Part shown: positions 1 through 8,491 of the stretch, one piece after another | How positions within the stretch are numbered: the stretch's first letter is position 1 | Layout of the letters: every line of letters starts with the position of its first letter | DNA from: Proteiniclasticum ruminis DSM 24773 | GTDB lineage: Bacteria; Bacillota; Clostridia; Clostridiales; Clostridiaceae | DNA: 64,000 nucleotides | Reading direction: 5' to 3' | Assembly (NCBI RefSeq): GCF_000701905.1 | Contig: NZ_JNKC01000001.1 | Location: 496,001-560,000 of the forward strand | The notes under the pieces: generated by a model | Told to the model about the DNA's origin: nothing | What the model saw: the letters and a program-made list of their open reading frames with translations, nothing else | Databases searched by the model: none | Program-made: the position numbers and the translations under genes

Positions 1-62
1 TCACTCCTGCTAAAAATGAGAGGTGACATGCTGCCGTATTTTGTCATGTAAACAAAATACAA
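1..62 (-). CDS. possible 5' end of a gene running off the left edge
   Basis: On the minus strand an AAGGAG (67-72) precedes a TTG codon at 60-62, and the frame stays open to the window edge, beginning roughly L/M-Y-F-V-Y-M-T-K-Y-G-S-M. An ATG in the same frame sits at 45-47. Only about 20 codons are visible, so no family can be recognised. A promoter-like pair lies upstream, which suggests that a new transcription unit starts here, but the coding call is weak. Confidence 0.2.
   Translation of the reverse strand, partial: MYFVYMTKYGSMSPLIFSRS
36..60. repeat. inverted repeat, 9-bp arms
   Basis: GTATTTTGT (36-44) and ACAAAATAC (52-60) form a perfect inverted repeat around 7 bases. No T-run follows on either strand, so it is not an intrinsic terminator. 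It overlaps the start of the possible partial gene at the left edge, so it could be an operator or a leader hairpin. Confidence 0.4.
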
Positions 63-133
63 CGGTCTCCTTCAATAATTCATACCTTCCTGATCTCTCG
101 TATCAGTTTAAAAGTAGTTTTTTCATTTCCCCC

Positions 134-163
134 ATTCTACTGGAGATGGGTCCATCTTGTCAA
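134..163 (-). promoter_or_regulatory. sigma-A-type promoter
   Basis: On the minus strand TTGACA (158-163) and TAGAAT (134-139) are separated by 18 bases. It points left, away from trxB, towards the possible partial gene at 1-62. Confidence 0.4.
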
Positions 164-206
164 GGATTCTCCTGTAGAAAAAATAGATGTGCGGAAAAAG
201 AACAGT

Positions 207-240
207 AAAAAAGGAGACGTCTATTTTCATAAACGTCCCC
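207..240 (-). terminator. intrinsic terminator of trxB
   Basis: On the minus strand GGGGACGT (240-233) pairs with ACGTCTCC (220-213) with one G-U pair, and is followed by six T residues. It lies 12 bases after the trxB stop. Confidence 0.85.
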
Positions 241-251
241 CAACAGCTCTC

Positions 252-1178
252 TTATTCAGCTTCACCAAGGTATTTCTCACAAGAAATGGCTGCCACTGCA
301 CCATCTGCTGCTGCTGTAACTACCTGCCTTATGGTGGTTTCTCTGATGTCTCCTGCTGCAAACACACCTGGCACATCAGTTCTCATATAAACATCCGTGA
401 TGATTTCACCAAACTCATTCATCTTGATTTTTCCTTGGAAAAGATCTGATATGGGCTTATACCCTACAAAAACAAATACACCTTCCACTTGAAGATCTGA
501 TTGTTCTCCTGTCAGCACATTCTTTATCTTAAGGCCAGTGAGAAGCCCTTTTTCTTCTGCCGCTTCTTCCACAACAGAATCCAAAATGAACTCAATTTTC
601 TCATTTGCCTTGGCTTTATCCACTAAATACTGTGCAGCTCTAAACCCTTGTCTTCGGTGTATAATGGTCACCTTTGATGCAAATTTTGTCAGATAGAGTG
701 CTTCCTGAAGTGCAGAATCTCCACCACCAATGACTGCAATTGGGAAATCCGTGTAGAAATCCGCATCACAGGTAGCGCAGTAAGATACCCCTCTGCCTCT
801 CAGCTCTTTCTCTCCTTTGAATCCAACCATCTTAGGTTCTGCTCCTGTCGCAATGATGACCGTTTTGGCCTGATACTCCCCTTTAGCGGTCTTGATCACC
901 TTGATTTTATCATCTAGCTGCACCTCAATAATATCTTCTTTGATAAAATTCGTTCCGAAAGCTGCTGCCTGCTTTCTCATCTTTTCAGAAAGTTCCGGAC
1001 CTGTGATCCCAATATCTGTTCCAGGATAATTGTCCACTTCAAATGTGGTTGCTACCTGTCCACCATATGTTGCCTTCTCAATGAGTAAAGTGTCCAGTTT
1101 CCCTCTGCCTGCATACAAAGCCGCAGAAAGACCTGCAGGGCCTCCCCCCAAAATGATGGTATCGTAAATATGTGTCAT
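252..1178 (-). CDS. trxB: thioredoxin-disulfide reductase
   Basis: Cytoplasmic flavoenzyme that passes electrons from NADPH (or an alternative donor in some clostridia) through FAD and a redox disulfide to thioredoxin. The 308-residue product has the N-terminal FAD motif GGGPAG (residues 11-16), the redox-active CATC motif in SYCATCDAD near residue 135, a second nucleotide motif GGGDSA near 155, and a C-terminal FAAGDIRE FAD-binding motif. Length matches the low-molecular-weight TrxB family. The ATG at 1178 is chosen because GGGGAGG lies 8 bases upstream; the upstream GTG/ATG codons in the same frame lack such a site. It is monocistronic, with its own promoter and terminator. Confidence 0.95.
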   Translation of the reverse strand: MTHIYDTIILGGGPAGLSAALYAGRGKLDTLLIEKATYGGQVATTFEVDNYPGTDIGITGPELSEKMRKQAAAFGTNFIKEDIIEVQLDDKIKVIKTAKGEYQAKTVIIATGAEPKMVGFKGEKELRGRGVSYCATCDADFYTDFPIAVIGGGDSALQEALYLTKFASKVTIIHRRQGFRAAQYLVDKAKANEKIEFILDSVVEEAAEEKGLLTGLKIKNVLTGEQSDLQVEGVFVFVGYKPISDLFQGKIKMNEFGEIITDVYMRTDVPGVFAAGDIRETTIRQVVTAAADGAVAAISCEKYLGEAE

Positions 1179-1251
1179 AATGATCCTCCCCATGAATTCT
1201 CTCGTTCTATCATAATATAGATGTGGTTTTCGTGCCATACTCTATTTTTAT

Positions 1252-1279
1252 ATTATACCCTAACAGGGTGTTTTGTAAA
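1252..1279 (-). promoter_or_regulatory. trxB promoter
   Basis: Minus-strand TTTACA (1274-1279), 16-base spacer, TATAAT (1252-1257), about 75 bases before the trxB start. Confidence 0.55.
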
Positions 1280-1313
1280 TAGATTGTACCCAATTAAATT
1301 TAATGTACTTTTA

Positions 1314-1346
1314 CAAAAAACAAGAGAGTGCCCCAGGGACACTCTC
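1314..1346 (-). terminator. intrinsic terminator of the DegV gene
   Basis: Minus-strand GAGAGTG (1346-1340) and CACTCTC (1330-1324) form a stem followed by TTGTTTTTT. It begins directly after the degV stop. Confidence 0.85.
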
Positions 1347-1353
1347 AATAGCT

Positions 1354-2190
1354 CTATGCACGTAGGCAGAAAACGCCTACCAGTTTTGGTCCAGCATGAA
1401 CACCTAGAACACAGCCAACCTGTACCTCGTAATACCCAATGCCTTTTTCTTCCAGATGTTTAATGACAGCTCTGTTGGTTTCACTATCCAAGGAGTTGAT
1501 GACCACAACTTTGGAACCTTCTCTTACCGGTGTGCTATCGATGAAGGATTTCAGTGCACTTAACGCTTTTTTGTTCCCTCTTACCTTATCCATCATTTCA
1601 AGTTTTCCATCTTTCAATGATATCAGAGGCTTGATTCCAAGAAATCCGCCAATGGCTCCTACAGACTTAGGGATTCTTCCACCTTTGGCCAAGAACTCCA
1701 ACGTATCAAAGGTAGCAAGAAGCTTCACTTCTTTTGCAGTTTTTCCTATCACATCCACAACTTCTTGGTAGCTTTTTCCCTTTAAGATCATTTCCCCAGC
1801 TTCAACCAAGGATAAGAAAATCACACCTGATACGCCTTCCGTATCAATGATGGTCACATCTTCCGTCTCCAGCATATCCTTTGCAATCACAGCCGACTGA
1901 AGTGTCCCTGACAGATGAGAAGAAATATGTACTGAAATGATCTTATACCCTTCGTCCAGATACTTTTTATACACATCATGAAATTCTTGTGGATTCACCT
2001 GGCTCGTTGTAGGAAAAGGTCCTCCATTGAGTACCCCTTGATACATTTCTTCCAAAGAAATAGACTCACCATCTTTAAAACTCTGGTTCCCGATATGCAC
2101 AGTCAGAGGCAATACATGAACATCATACTTTTCAATAAGTTCTGGGGTTAGATCACTTGTACTATCCGTGATCAGTTTAATTTTCTCCAT
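1354..2190 (-). CDS. DegV family fatty-acid-binding protein
   Basis: DegV/FakB-like proteins bind a single fatty acid; the FakB relatives present it to the FakA kinase for phosphorylation and use in phospholipid synthesis. The 278-residue product begins with the family signature IKLITDSTSDL, followed by HISSHLSGT and a C-terminal VHAGPKLVGVF segment typical of the fold. No fakA homologue is adjacent, so the ligand and partner are inferred from the family only. The ATG at 2190 is preferred because GGAGTGG lies 6 bases upstream; a GTG nine bases earlier is also open but poorly spaced. It is probably a single-gene unit. Confidence 0.9.
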   Translation of the reverse strand: MEKIKLITDSTSDLTPELIEKYDVHVLPLTVHIGNQSFKDGESISLEEMYQGVLNGGPFPTTSQVNPQEFHDVYKKYLDEGYKIISVHISSHLSGTLQSAVIAKDMLETEDVTIIDTEGVSGVIFLSLVEAGEMILKGKSYQEVVDVIGKTAKEVKLLATFDTLEFLAKGGRIPKSVGAIGGFLGIKPLISLKDGKLEMMDKVRGNKKALSALKSFIDSTPVREGSKVVVINSLDSETNRAVIKHLEEKGIGYYEVQVGCVLGVHAGPKLVGVFCLRA

Positions 2191-2304
2191 TTGTTCCACT
2201 CCAATTTCATTTCTTTTTATTTCTCTTTCAAAATAATTTCTGTACTGAAAGTATACATTTTATACTTTGAAGCTCAAAATAAAATGAAAAAAACTAAGAA
2301 AATT

Positions 2305-2823
2305 TTAAGAACTGATGGTTTTCCTTGCACCGGACATGGACATAGTTTTGTGAAGAAGCAGCGCTGCCCCTGTGTTGAGAACTGATGTTGGAAGGACAAT
2401 GCCTACATACAGTGCGCTGAATGAAATGGGTGCTCCGCTGACATAAAGCCCCACCGACAAGAAGATCAGCCCACTGATCAGGGTTCCGAACAAGGTCCCT
2501 AGGAGTATTTCATTCTTTGGTTTCATCAAGTGTGAAAAGTTCTTATGTGCGGAAAAAAGCAGCGTTCCTGTTATCACTTTGTCCACAAGATTTGCGATCT
2601 GCCCTCCTGGGAATGTTGTGGTCATGGCTGTTATGATCCCACAAACTAAAGATACTGCCAGAGCTTCCTTATAGGTGTCCATCAGAAGCAGTGAGAGAAA
2701 CATCATCACAAGCAGAAAGTCCATCTTCATTCCACCAAGAAATGGTACTCCTGGTACCAGCTGGTGAAGAATATAGCCAAGAGCAATCAGCAGTGCAGCA
2801 TACGTCATTTTTTTTACATTCAT
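2305..2823 (-). CDS. trpP: TrpP-like tryptophan transporter (small integral membrane protein)
   Basis: The product is a 172-residue, very hydrophobic protein with about five membrane segments, resembling the TrpP/ECF-S-like family that imports tryptophan. The start KKMTYAALLIALGYILHQLV and the GGMKMDFLLVMMFLSLLL stretch fit that family. The strongest support for the substrate is the T-box leader upstream, whose specifier position reads UGG (Trp). ATG 2823 follows AAAGGAA at about 9 bases; a TTG two codons earlier is also possible. No energising ECF module is adjacent, so if it is an S-component the partner is encoded elsewhere. Confidence 0.75.
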   Translation of the reverse strand: MNVKKMTYAALLIALGYILHQLVPGVPFLGGMKMDFLLVMMFLSLLLMDTYKEALAVSLVCGIITAMTTTFPGGQIANLVDKVITGTLLFSAHKNFSHLMKPKNEILLGTLFGTLISGLIFLSVGLYVSGAPISFSALYVGIVLPTSVLNTGAALLLHKTMSMSGARKTISS

Positions 2824-2928
2824 TATCAAACATTCCTTTCAGATTCATATTGAAGCCTTCTCTTTCATGACTGATTATCACGGTCCTTCACCACATGCTG
2901 ATTCCTCCTTTCAATATAAAATGGCAAC

Positions 2929-3196
2929 AAAAAAACTCCACCCACACAGGGCGAAGTCACTCGCGTTGCCACCTGATTTTGCATATTGAAAATACGCATC
3001 TCATTTTCGGATACTATCATATCCTATCCCTTGTAACGGCGGGCACCCGTCAGATACTACTGCTATAGATTCTATAGGTTCGCTCTGCCTCTAGAAAGTC
3101 CATTCGGTCACGAAATTCTATGGAAGTTCCACCTATCTCCCACTCTCTTTAAGAATCCTCACTGACGTACTTCTCTTTCTCACGGAGTTTCATTTT
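2929..3196 (-). promoter_or_regulatory. tryptophan T-box leader
   Basis: The minus-strand leader contains the T-box antiterminator sequence AGGTGGCAACGCGAG (2974-2960), which pairs with the tRNA acceptor end. It is followed by a terminator whose arms CTTCGCCC and GGGTGGAG precede a run of seven T. Near the 3' side of Stem I a GAA (3105-3103) is followed by TGG (3102-3100). In T-boxes the specifier codon follows the GAA of the loop E motif, so uncharged tRNA-Trp is the likely effector. The matching AGTA element lies near the 5' end of the leader. It controls the TrpP-like gene 106 bases downstream. Confidence 0.85.
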
Positions 3197-3201
3197 TTAT
3201 G

Positions 3202-3230
3202 ATTATATACCTCGCAGTAAAAATATGCAA
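3202..3230 (-). promoter_or_regulatory. promoter of the T-box leader
   Basis: Minus-strand TTGCAT (3225-3230), 17-base spacer, TATAAT (3202-3207). The expected start is a few bases before the T-box Stem I. Confidence 0.6.
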
Positions 3231-3231
3231 G

Positions 3232-3260
3232 TAAAACCTCCTGAACATTCGTCCAGGAGG
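3232..3260 (-). terminator. terminator of the nucleoside ABC operon
   Basis: Minus-strand CCTCCTG (3260-3254) and CAGGAGG (3243-3237) form a stem with a 10-base loop followed by TTTTAC. It lies about 30 bases after the last permease gene and abuts the -35 of the T-box promoter. Confidence 0.75.
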
Positions 3261-3288
3261 CTGAAAACACAACTGAGGTTTTTGATGC

Positions 3289-4254
3289 TTATCTCTGAGA
3301 TTTATCGTAAGGGATACCCTCTGCTTTAGGCGCTCTGGACTTCTTGGATGTGAAGGCTAGAACTACCATTGTTGCAACGTATGGAAGCATCTTATAGTAG
3401 GTCTGATTGATACCAAGGTTGTTCAGGAGTGGAATCAGTGAAACAGAGTACGCAAGAGTTCTTAAGAATGCAAAGAACAGTGCTGCTCCAAAGATCCGAA
3501 GTGGTTTCCACTGACCAAAAATCATAACAGCCAAAGCAAGGAATCCGAATCCTGCTACGCCTGTATGTCCATTGATATTCCCATCCAATACACCGATGGA
3601 GTAGAAGAATCCGCCGATACCGCCAAGGATACCAGAGATGCTCACTCCAGCATACCTCATGAAATACACATTGATTCCTACAGAGTCTGCAGCTTGTGGA
3701 TGTTCTCCACAGGCTCTCAGTCTTAGACCAAATCTGGTTTTGTAGAATATTATGGTTGAGATGAGCAGGAAGACCAGGCCGATATAGACCGTAATATAAG
3801 TATTCTGGAAGAATAGTGGCCCGATTACTGGGATATCACCCAGTACTGGTACACTTCTTACAAAAAATCTCACGTTTGTCGTAACCCCATCTGAGTTGAA
3901 GAACATCTTAGAGAATAAGAGTACCATCGCTGGAATCAGCATATTCAATGACGTACCGGTAATGGTCTGATTGGCCTTCATGGTTACAGCCGCAAAGGAG
4001 AGCAGCAGCGAGTAAATAAAGCCCGCAACCCCCGCAACCAGCATCCCAGTGAGGAGTATGGTCTGAGGTCCCATGCCTGTACCTTGAACGCTATAAACAT
4101 AAAGAGCACCGAAGTAAGCACCAAAGAGCATGATACCTTCAAGACCGATATTAATCACACCACTTCTCTCACTGAACATTCCGCCCAGCGCTACAAGAAG
4201 AAGGGGAATTGCTACTGGAAGCATATTTTGTATGAGATAATATAAAGTTTCCAT
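3289..4254 (-). CDS. nupQ: nucleoside ABC transporter permease (NupQ/YufQ type)
   Basis: Second membrane subunit of a BMP-type nucleoside importer. The 321-residue protein is strongly hydrophobic with about eight membrane segments and carries the family stretch GGMFSERSGVINIGLEGIML near its N-terminus, found in the YufQ/NupQ branch of branched-chain-type permeases. Its ATG overlaps the stop of the preceding permease gene in a TAATG arrangement, which implies translational coupling. It is the last gene of the operon and is followed by a terminator. The substrate class is inferred from family and operon structure; purine nucleosides are usual. Confidence 0.9.
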   Translation of the reverse strand: METLYYLIQNMLPVAIPLLLVALGGMFSERSGVINIGLEGIMLFGAYFGALYVYSVQGTGMGPQTILLTGMLVAGVAGFIYSLLLSFAAVTMKANQTITGTSLNMLIPAMVLLFSKMFFNSDGVTTNVRFFVRSVPVLGDIPVIGPLFFQNTYITVYIGLVFLLISTIIFYKTRFGLRLRACGEHPQAADSVGINVYFMRYAGVSISGILGGIGGFFYSIGVLDGNINGHTGVAGFGFLALAVMIFGQWKPLRIFGAALFFAFLRTLAYSVSLIPLLNNLGINQTYYKMLPYVATMVVLAFTSKKSRAPKAEGIPYDKSQR

Positions 4255-5432
4255 TATTTTGCCTCCTTTGTATTGCTGGACGCATCTTTATCCCCAATAC
4301 TCTTTGCTTCAGAGACTTTGTGTCTTCTTTCTCTTAGGTTCTTCAAGAACTTTGCAAAGCCTGAGTTCATAATCATGGCAAATGCAGAGAAATAAATAAT
4401 GACAGCAATAACCACATCGATGATTTCAGGTTTGTAGCCATGAAGGCTCGCCAGTGTACCACCTCTCTGGATATGAGAAATAAACACAGAAGAGAATATG
4501 ATACCAATAGGATGGGCACTTCCAAGAAGTGCTACCGCGATACCATTAAATCCATTAGCAGCGATGATATTGATAGGTTCATACGTCATACTGCTGCCGG
4601 CAATTGCTGATGGAGCTAGAATCGCAAAAGCGCCACCAAGTCCAGCCAGACCACCAGCAATGACCATGGTCAGTATGATATTTCTCTTTCCCTTCATACC
4701 TGCGTAATCAGCTGCGGTTTTATTGAATCCTGTAGCCTTCAGTTCATATCCGAAGGTAGTCTTCTGAAGTACGATATAAAGAATCACACCGATGATCACC
4801 GCAAAAATAATACCAAAATTCACATTGGACCCTTGCACACCTAGTGTTGGAATCTGTACATGCTTTGGCAGATAATTGGTTCTTGTTGTGGAAGATACAT
4901 ACATAGTTCCATTCCCTTGAATCAGCATATCCACCAGGTACATACCAATATAGTTGAACATAATGGAGGTAATAACTTCATTCACATTCAGAAGTGCTTT
5001 GAAGATTCCAGGAATGAATCCCCAAAGCATACCACCTACGAGACCTGCAAGGATCGCCACTACCCAGTGAATTCCCTGTGGTAGATCCCACATGAATCCA
5101 ACATATAGAGCAAAGAACATCCCCATGGTATACTGGCCTGATGCACCAATATTGAAAAGTCCCATCTTAAAGGCAAAGCCAACTGCAAGCCCGGTCATCA
5201 GGATTGGAGTCGCAAAATAGAACACATCTCCAATTCTCTGGAATCCACCGCTCACAACGCTTTCAAACCCTTTGAACGCATTGTTGGCATCTGCCACAAG
5301 CATAACGATGAACCCAAATACAAGTCCCAGAACAATGGCCAGAAGTGCCGCTGTAAAAGAGGAGAATCCTTTACTGTGCGTTATATCTTTCAGTTTTTCG
5401 CCAAAACTTTTAGCATTCTTTTTATCCTGCAT
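4254..5432 (-). CDS. nupP: nucleoside ABC transporter permease (NupP/YufP type)
   Basis: First permease of the importer, 392 residues, with an N-terminal cytoplasmic stretch, about nine hydrophobic segments and a charged C-terminal tail (NLRERRHKVSEAKSIGDKD). The segment FKMGLFNIGASGQYTMGMFF is characteristic of the YufP family. It begins 11 bases inside the end of the ATPase gene and ends in a TAATG overlap with the next permease, so the three genes are translated as a block. With the second permease it should form the heterodimeric membrane channel. Confidence 0.9.
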   Translation of the reverse strand: MQDKKNAKSFGEKLKDITHSKGFSSFTAALLAIVLGLVFGFIVMLVADANNAFKGFESVVSGGFQRIGDVFYFATPILMTGLAVGFAFKMGLFNIGASGQYTMGMFFALYVGFMWDLPQGIHWVVAILAGLVGGMLWGFIPGIFKALLNVNEVITSIMFNYIGMYLVDMLIQGNGTMYVSSTTRTNYLPKHVQIPTLGVQGSNVNFGIIFAVIIGVILYIVLQKTTFGYELKATGFNKTAADYAGMKGKRNIILTMVIAGGLAGLGGAFAILAPSAIAGSSMTYEPINIIAANGFNGIAVALLGSAHPIGIIFSSVFISHIQRGGTLASLHGYKPEIIDVVIAVIIYFSAFAMIMNSGFAKFLKNLRERRHKVSEAKSIGDKDASSNTKEAK

Positions 5433-6969
5433 AACTAGTCTCCTTTACAGCATCCCGTTTCGCACCAGACATATAGAGTCCCAGTTCTTCCACGGTGGTA
5501 TTCTTAGGATCCAGTTCACCGACAATCTCGCCTTCATACATCACGAGTATACGATCGCTGACATCCATAACTTCATCCAGTTCCAGGGAAACCAGAAGTA
5601 CGCCTTTTCCTTTGTCTCTTGTTTCCACAAGCTGCTTGTGTATATATTCTATCGCACCAACATCAAGTCCTCTTGTTGGCTGCACTGCCACTAGAAGTTC
5701 ATGCTTCTTATCGATTTCTCTCGCAATGATGGCCTTCTGCTGATTTCCGCCAGACATACTTCTAACCGGAGTTACTGGTCCCTGTCCACTACGGACGTCA
5801 AATCGGCTGATTAAGGTTTCAGCATACTTTCTCATGGCATCAAACTTAAGGAATCCATTTTTCTGGAACTCTGGCTGCCAGTATCTTTGAAGGATCAGAT
5901 TCTCCTCCAGACTGTAATCCAAAACCAGTCCGTGTTTATGTCTGTCTTCAGGAATATGACTGATTCCTGCAGCAGAACGATCTCTGATGGATGATTTTGT
6001 AAGATCCTTTCCAAGAAGTGAAATGGTTCCACCAGACATTTTTTCTAGTCCGGTGAGGGCAGACACAAACTCAGTCTGACCATTTCCGTCAATTCCTGCT
6101 AAACATACAATTTCACCCGCTCTTACATCGAAAGAAACATTCTTCACTGCATTATTCTTATGGGTCTTGCTGGGTACAGTGACATTACGTACAGACAGCA
6201 CAACATCTTTAGGTTCTGCTTGTGTCTTTTCAACACTAAAGCTGATGTCGCGTCCCACCATCATCTTGGAAAGCTCTTCCTTTGTGGTATCCTTTACATC
6301 GACGGTACCAATATACTTGCCTTTACGCAGAACAGTACAACGATCTGCTACTGCCTTGATTTCATTCAGTTTATGTGTGATAAACAGAATGGATTTTCCT
6401 TCCTCAGCAAAGCCTCTCATAATCTGCAGAAGTTCTTCTATTTCCTGTGGTGTAAGAACAGCCGTTGGCTCGTCAAAGATGAGGATCTCATTTTCTCTGT
6501 AGAGCATCTTAAGAATTTCCACTCTCTGCTGCATACCTACAGATATTTTTTCAATCACTGCATCTGGATTTACTTTAAGACCATATTTTTCGCTTAAATC
6601 GACAACTTTTTTGCGCGCCTCAGCCTTTTGAAGGAAGCCCATTTTATTGGGCTCAACACCCAGAATGATATTCTCGAGCACAGTAAAAATCTCTACAAGC
6701 TTGAAGTGCTGATGTACCATGCCAATCCCCAGTGCATTGGCATCATTTGGGTTATTGATCTTGACGACCTTCCCATCTTTCAGAATTTCGCCTTTTTCTG
6801 CCTGATACAATCCAAAGAGGACGCTCATCAGCGTAGATTTTCCTGCACCATTCTCACCAAGCAGTGCATGAACCTCACCTCTTTTCAAGTTGAGGGTTAT
6901 ATTGTCGTTCGCGATAATACCGGGGAATTCTTTTGTTATATTTTTCATTTCAATAATATAATTTTCCAC
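5422..6969 (-). CDS. nupO: nucleoside ABC transporter ATP-binding protein (NupO/YufO type)
   Basis: The 515-residue protein has two fused ABC ATPase domains, as expected for BMP-type and ribose-type importers. Domain 1 has Walker A GENGAGKST near residue 40, a signature-like ISVGMQQRVEILK and Walker B ILIFDEPTAVL. Domain 2 has the degenerate Walker A GIDGNGQTE, the signature MSGGNQQKAIIAREI and a partly degenerate Walker B LLVAVQPTRGLD. That asymmetry is normal for the family. It follows the lipoprotein gene after a 122-base gap holding a strong hairpin, and overlaps the next permease by 11 bases. Confidence 0.93.
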   Translation of the reverse strand: MENYIIEMKNITKEFPGIIANDNITLNLKRGEVHALLGENGAGKSTLMSVLFGLYQAEKGEILKDGKVVKINNPNDANALGIGMVHQHFKLVEIFTVLENIILGVEPNKMGFLQKAEARKKVVDLSEKYGLKVNPDAVIEKISVGMQQRVEILKMLYRENEILIFDEPTAVLTPQEIEELLQIMRGFAEEGKSILFITHKLNEIKAVADRCTVLRKGKYIGTVDVKDTTKEELSKMMVGRDISFSVEKTQAEPKDVVLSVRNVTVPSKTHKNNAVKNVSFDVRAGEIVCLAGIDGNGQTEFVSALTGLEKMSGGTISLLGKDLTKSSIRDRSAAGISHIPEDRHKHGLVLDYSLEENLILQRYWQPEFQKNGFLKFDAMRKYAETLISRFDVRSGQGPVTPVRSMSGGNQQKAIIAREIDKKHELLVAVQPTRGLDVGAIEYIHKQLVETRDKGKGVLLVSLELDEVMDVSDRILVMYEGEIVGELDPKNTTVEELGLYMSGAKRDAVKETSYAG

Positions 6970-7006
6970 TTTAACCTCTCATTATCACTTTATTTTTTAG
7001 TTGGAA

Positions 7007-7036
7007 AATGGGGGAAAACTCACGCCTTCCCCCATT
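7007..7036 (-). other. hairpin between lipoprotein and ATPase genes
   Basis: AATGGGGGAA (7007-7016) and TTCCCCCATT (7027-7036) form a perfect 10-bp stem with a 10-base loop. No T-run follows on the minus strand, so it is not a complete terminator. It more likely stabilises the upstream lipoprotein mRNA or partially reduces read-through, giving more binding protein than transporter. Confidence 0.65.
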
Positions 7037-7091
7037 GATAACTCATACTTGCATAAGGCAAAGGCCACTATGACATGAATGCTTTACCTTA

Positions 7092-8246
7092 CTATCTTAC
7101 AGAAACCTTAACCTTAGCCAGTCCAAGACCTGCAACAAGCTCTTCAGCAGTAGCGTATCCTGTTTCAGCTGCAACTTCAATGTTTCTAACTGGCACTACA
7201 GATCCATCAGCAAGTGTTGCAAATACCTTATCATATGCAGCCTTGTCAAAGGACTCGAATCTGTCGAATGCATCAGCCTTGTCATCTCCGATAACGATGG
7301 TTGGAAGACCAACACCGTCATTGGCAGCGTTGAAGTATGTGGTTGTTCCACCATAGGTATCCCAGCTGTTTGACTTGTAGATTGCATCAAGTACAGCAAC
7401 TACAGATGCAGCAAGTCCCTTGGTAGCAGAGGTGATAACAGTTTCACTGTCATATCTCTGGTCAACGTCAACACCGATTACCTTAGCATCGGATTCAGAT
7501 GCTGCAGACATTACGGACTTACCAACTGCTCCACCAGCAGCGAAAATAACTTCGATGCCTTCCTGGTACATGGTCTTAGCTGTAGCCTTGTTGGTATCAT
7601 TTTCTTCAAAGTTTCCTGTGTAGTGATAGATTGCTTCGATTGCACCATCAGCGAGTCCAAGCTCTGCTGCTGCTGCTTCAGCTCCCTGAAGGTATCCATA
7701 ACCGAAAGCCTGTACAGCTGGTACAGCCATACCACCCATGTATCCAAGCTTTGTCATGCCGTCCATTACAGCAGCATATCCAGCAAGGAAACCGGACTGT
7801 TCTTCGGAGTACATTACAGATGCAACGTTCTTTTCAGTTTTGAAAGTAGCGTAGTCAGCTGTATGAGGTGCTCCATCAAGAAGGATGAACTTCACTTCTG
7901 GGTACTTTGTCTGTGCTTCATAGATTGGCACTTCAAAAAGGAATCCAGGAGTTACGATTACTTTTGCTCCACCAGTTACAGCAAGATCGATGGCTGCAAG
8001 GTATCCAGCATCAGAAGCTTCTTCTGGCTTGTAGTACTTATGAGTGATCTTGTTGGCTTCTGCAAACTCAACTACACCTTCCCATGAACCCTGGTTGAAT
8101 GACTTGTCGTCAATATTTCCCTTGTCGGTGATCAGAGCAATTTCGAAACCTGAGCCTTCGCCTTCGCCTTCAGACTTGGTTCCGCAACCAACCATAATCA
8201 TACCAACCATCAAGATTGACATAACAATTGCAAGCATTTTTTTCAT
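7092..8246 (-). CDS. bmpA: BMP family nucleoside-binding lipoprotein
   Basis: Solute-binding lipoprotein of the BMP/Med/TmpC family, anchored outside the membrane and delivering nucleosides to the ABC permeases encoded downstream. The 384-residue precursor has a signal peptide with the lipobox VGC near residue 21, followed by the acidic linker GTKSEGEGEGSG and the family start FEIALITDKGNIDDKSFNQG. ATG 8246 has GGAGG about 9 bases upstream; the TTG 15 bases earlier lies too close to the same site. It is the first gene of the operon and has a good promoter. Confidence 0.93.
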   Translation of the reverse strand: MKKMLAIVMSILMVGMIMVGCGTKSEGEGEGSGFEIALITDKGNIDDKSFNQGSWEGVVEFAEANKITHKYYKPEEASDAGYLAAIDLAVTGGAKVIVTPGFLFEVPIYEAQTKYPEVKFILLDGAPHTADYATFKTEKNVASVMYSEEQSGFLAGYAAVMDGMTKLGYMGGMAVPAVQAFGYGYLQGAEAAAAELGLADGAIEAIYHYTGNFEENDTNKATAKTMYQEGIEVIFAAGGAVGKSVMSAASESDAKVIGVDVDQRYDSETVITSATKGLAASVVAVLDAIYKSNSWDTYGGTTTYFNAANDGVGLPTIVIGDDKADAFDRFESFDKAAYDKVFATLADGSVVPVRNIEVAAETGYATAEELVAGLGLAKVKVSVR

Positions 8247-8293
8247 TAAAAAACCCTCCAAATAATTCGTTCGACTTTATTGTCGTTGGTCTT

Positions 8294-8322
8294 ATTATAT
8301 CTTTTTTACAAAAAAACCACAA
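8294..8322 (-). promoter_or_regulatory. promoter of the nucleoside ABC operon
   Basis: Minus-strand TTGTGG (8317-8322), 17-base spacer, TATAAT (8294-8299), 48 bases before the lipoprotein start. No purine riboswitch core is visible in the short leader. Confidence 0.6.
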
Positions 8323-8416
8323 CTATTATCGTCTCTGAAATGCTGTAATGTACGTGTTTTTTTTGAAAACTGCACTTTAAATATGAATAAACTGTAAATA
8401 AACCTGTATCGTTTAC

Positions 8417-8465
8417 AAAAAAATAAAAGGACTGATGTAGAAATCCATTGAAAACCAGTCCTTTT
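8417..8465 (-). terminator. terminator of the trmL unit
   Basis: Minus-strand AAAAGGACTG (8465-8456) and CAGTCCTTTT (8434-8425) with a 21-base loop, followed by ATTTTTTT. Confidence 0.8.
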
Positions 8466-8491
8466 CATCCTCATATGTATTTTTTATATAT

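Noticed and set aside
187-449. Short plus-strand ORFs at the left edge
   Set aside because: They overlap the trxB terminator and the trxB coding end on the opposite strand, and have no motif.
8247-8420. Purine riboswitch upstream of the nucleoside transporter operon
   Set aside because: The leader is only about 40 bases after the promoter, and the conserved purine aptamer loops are not visible.
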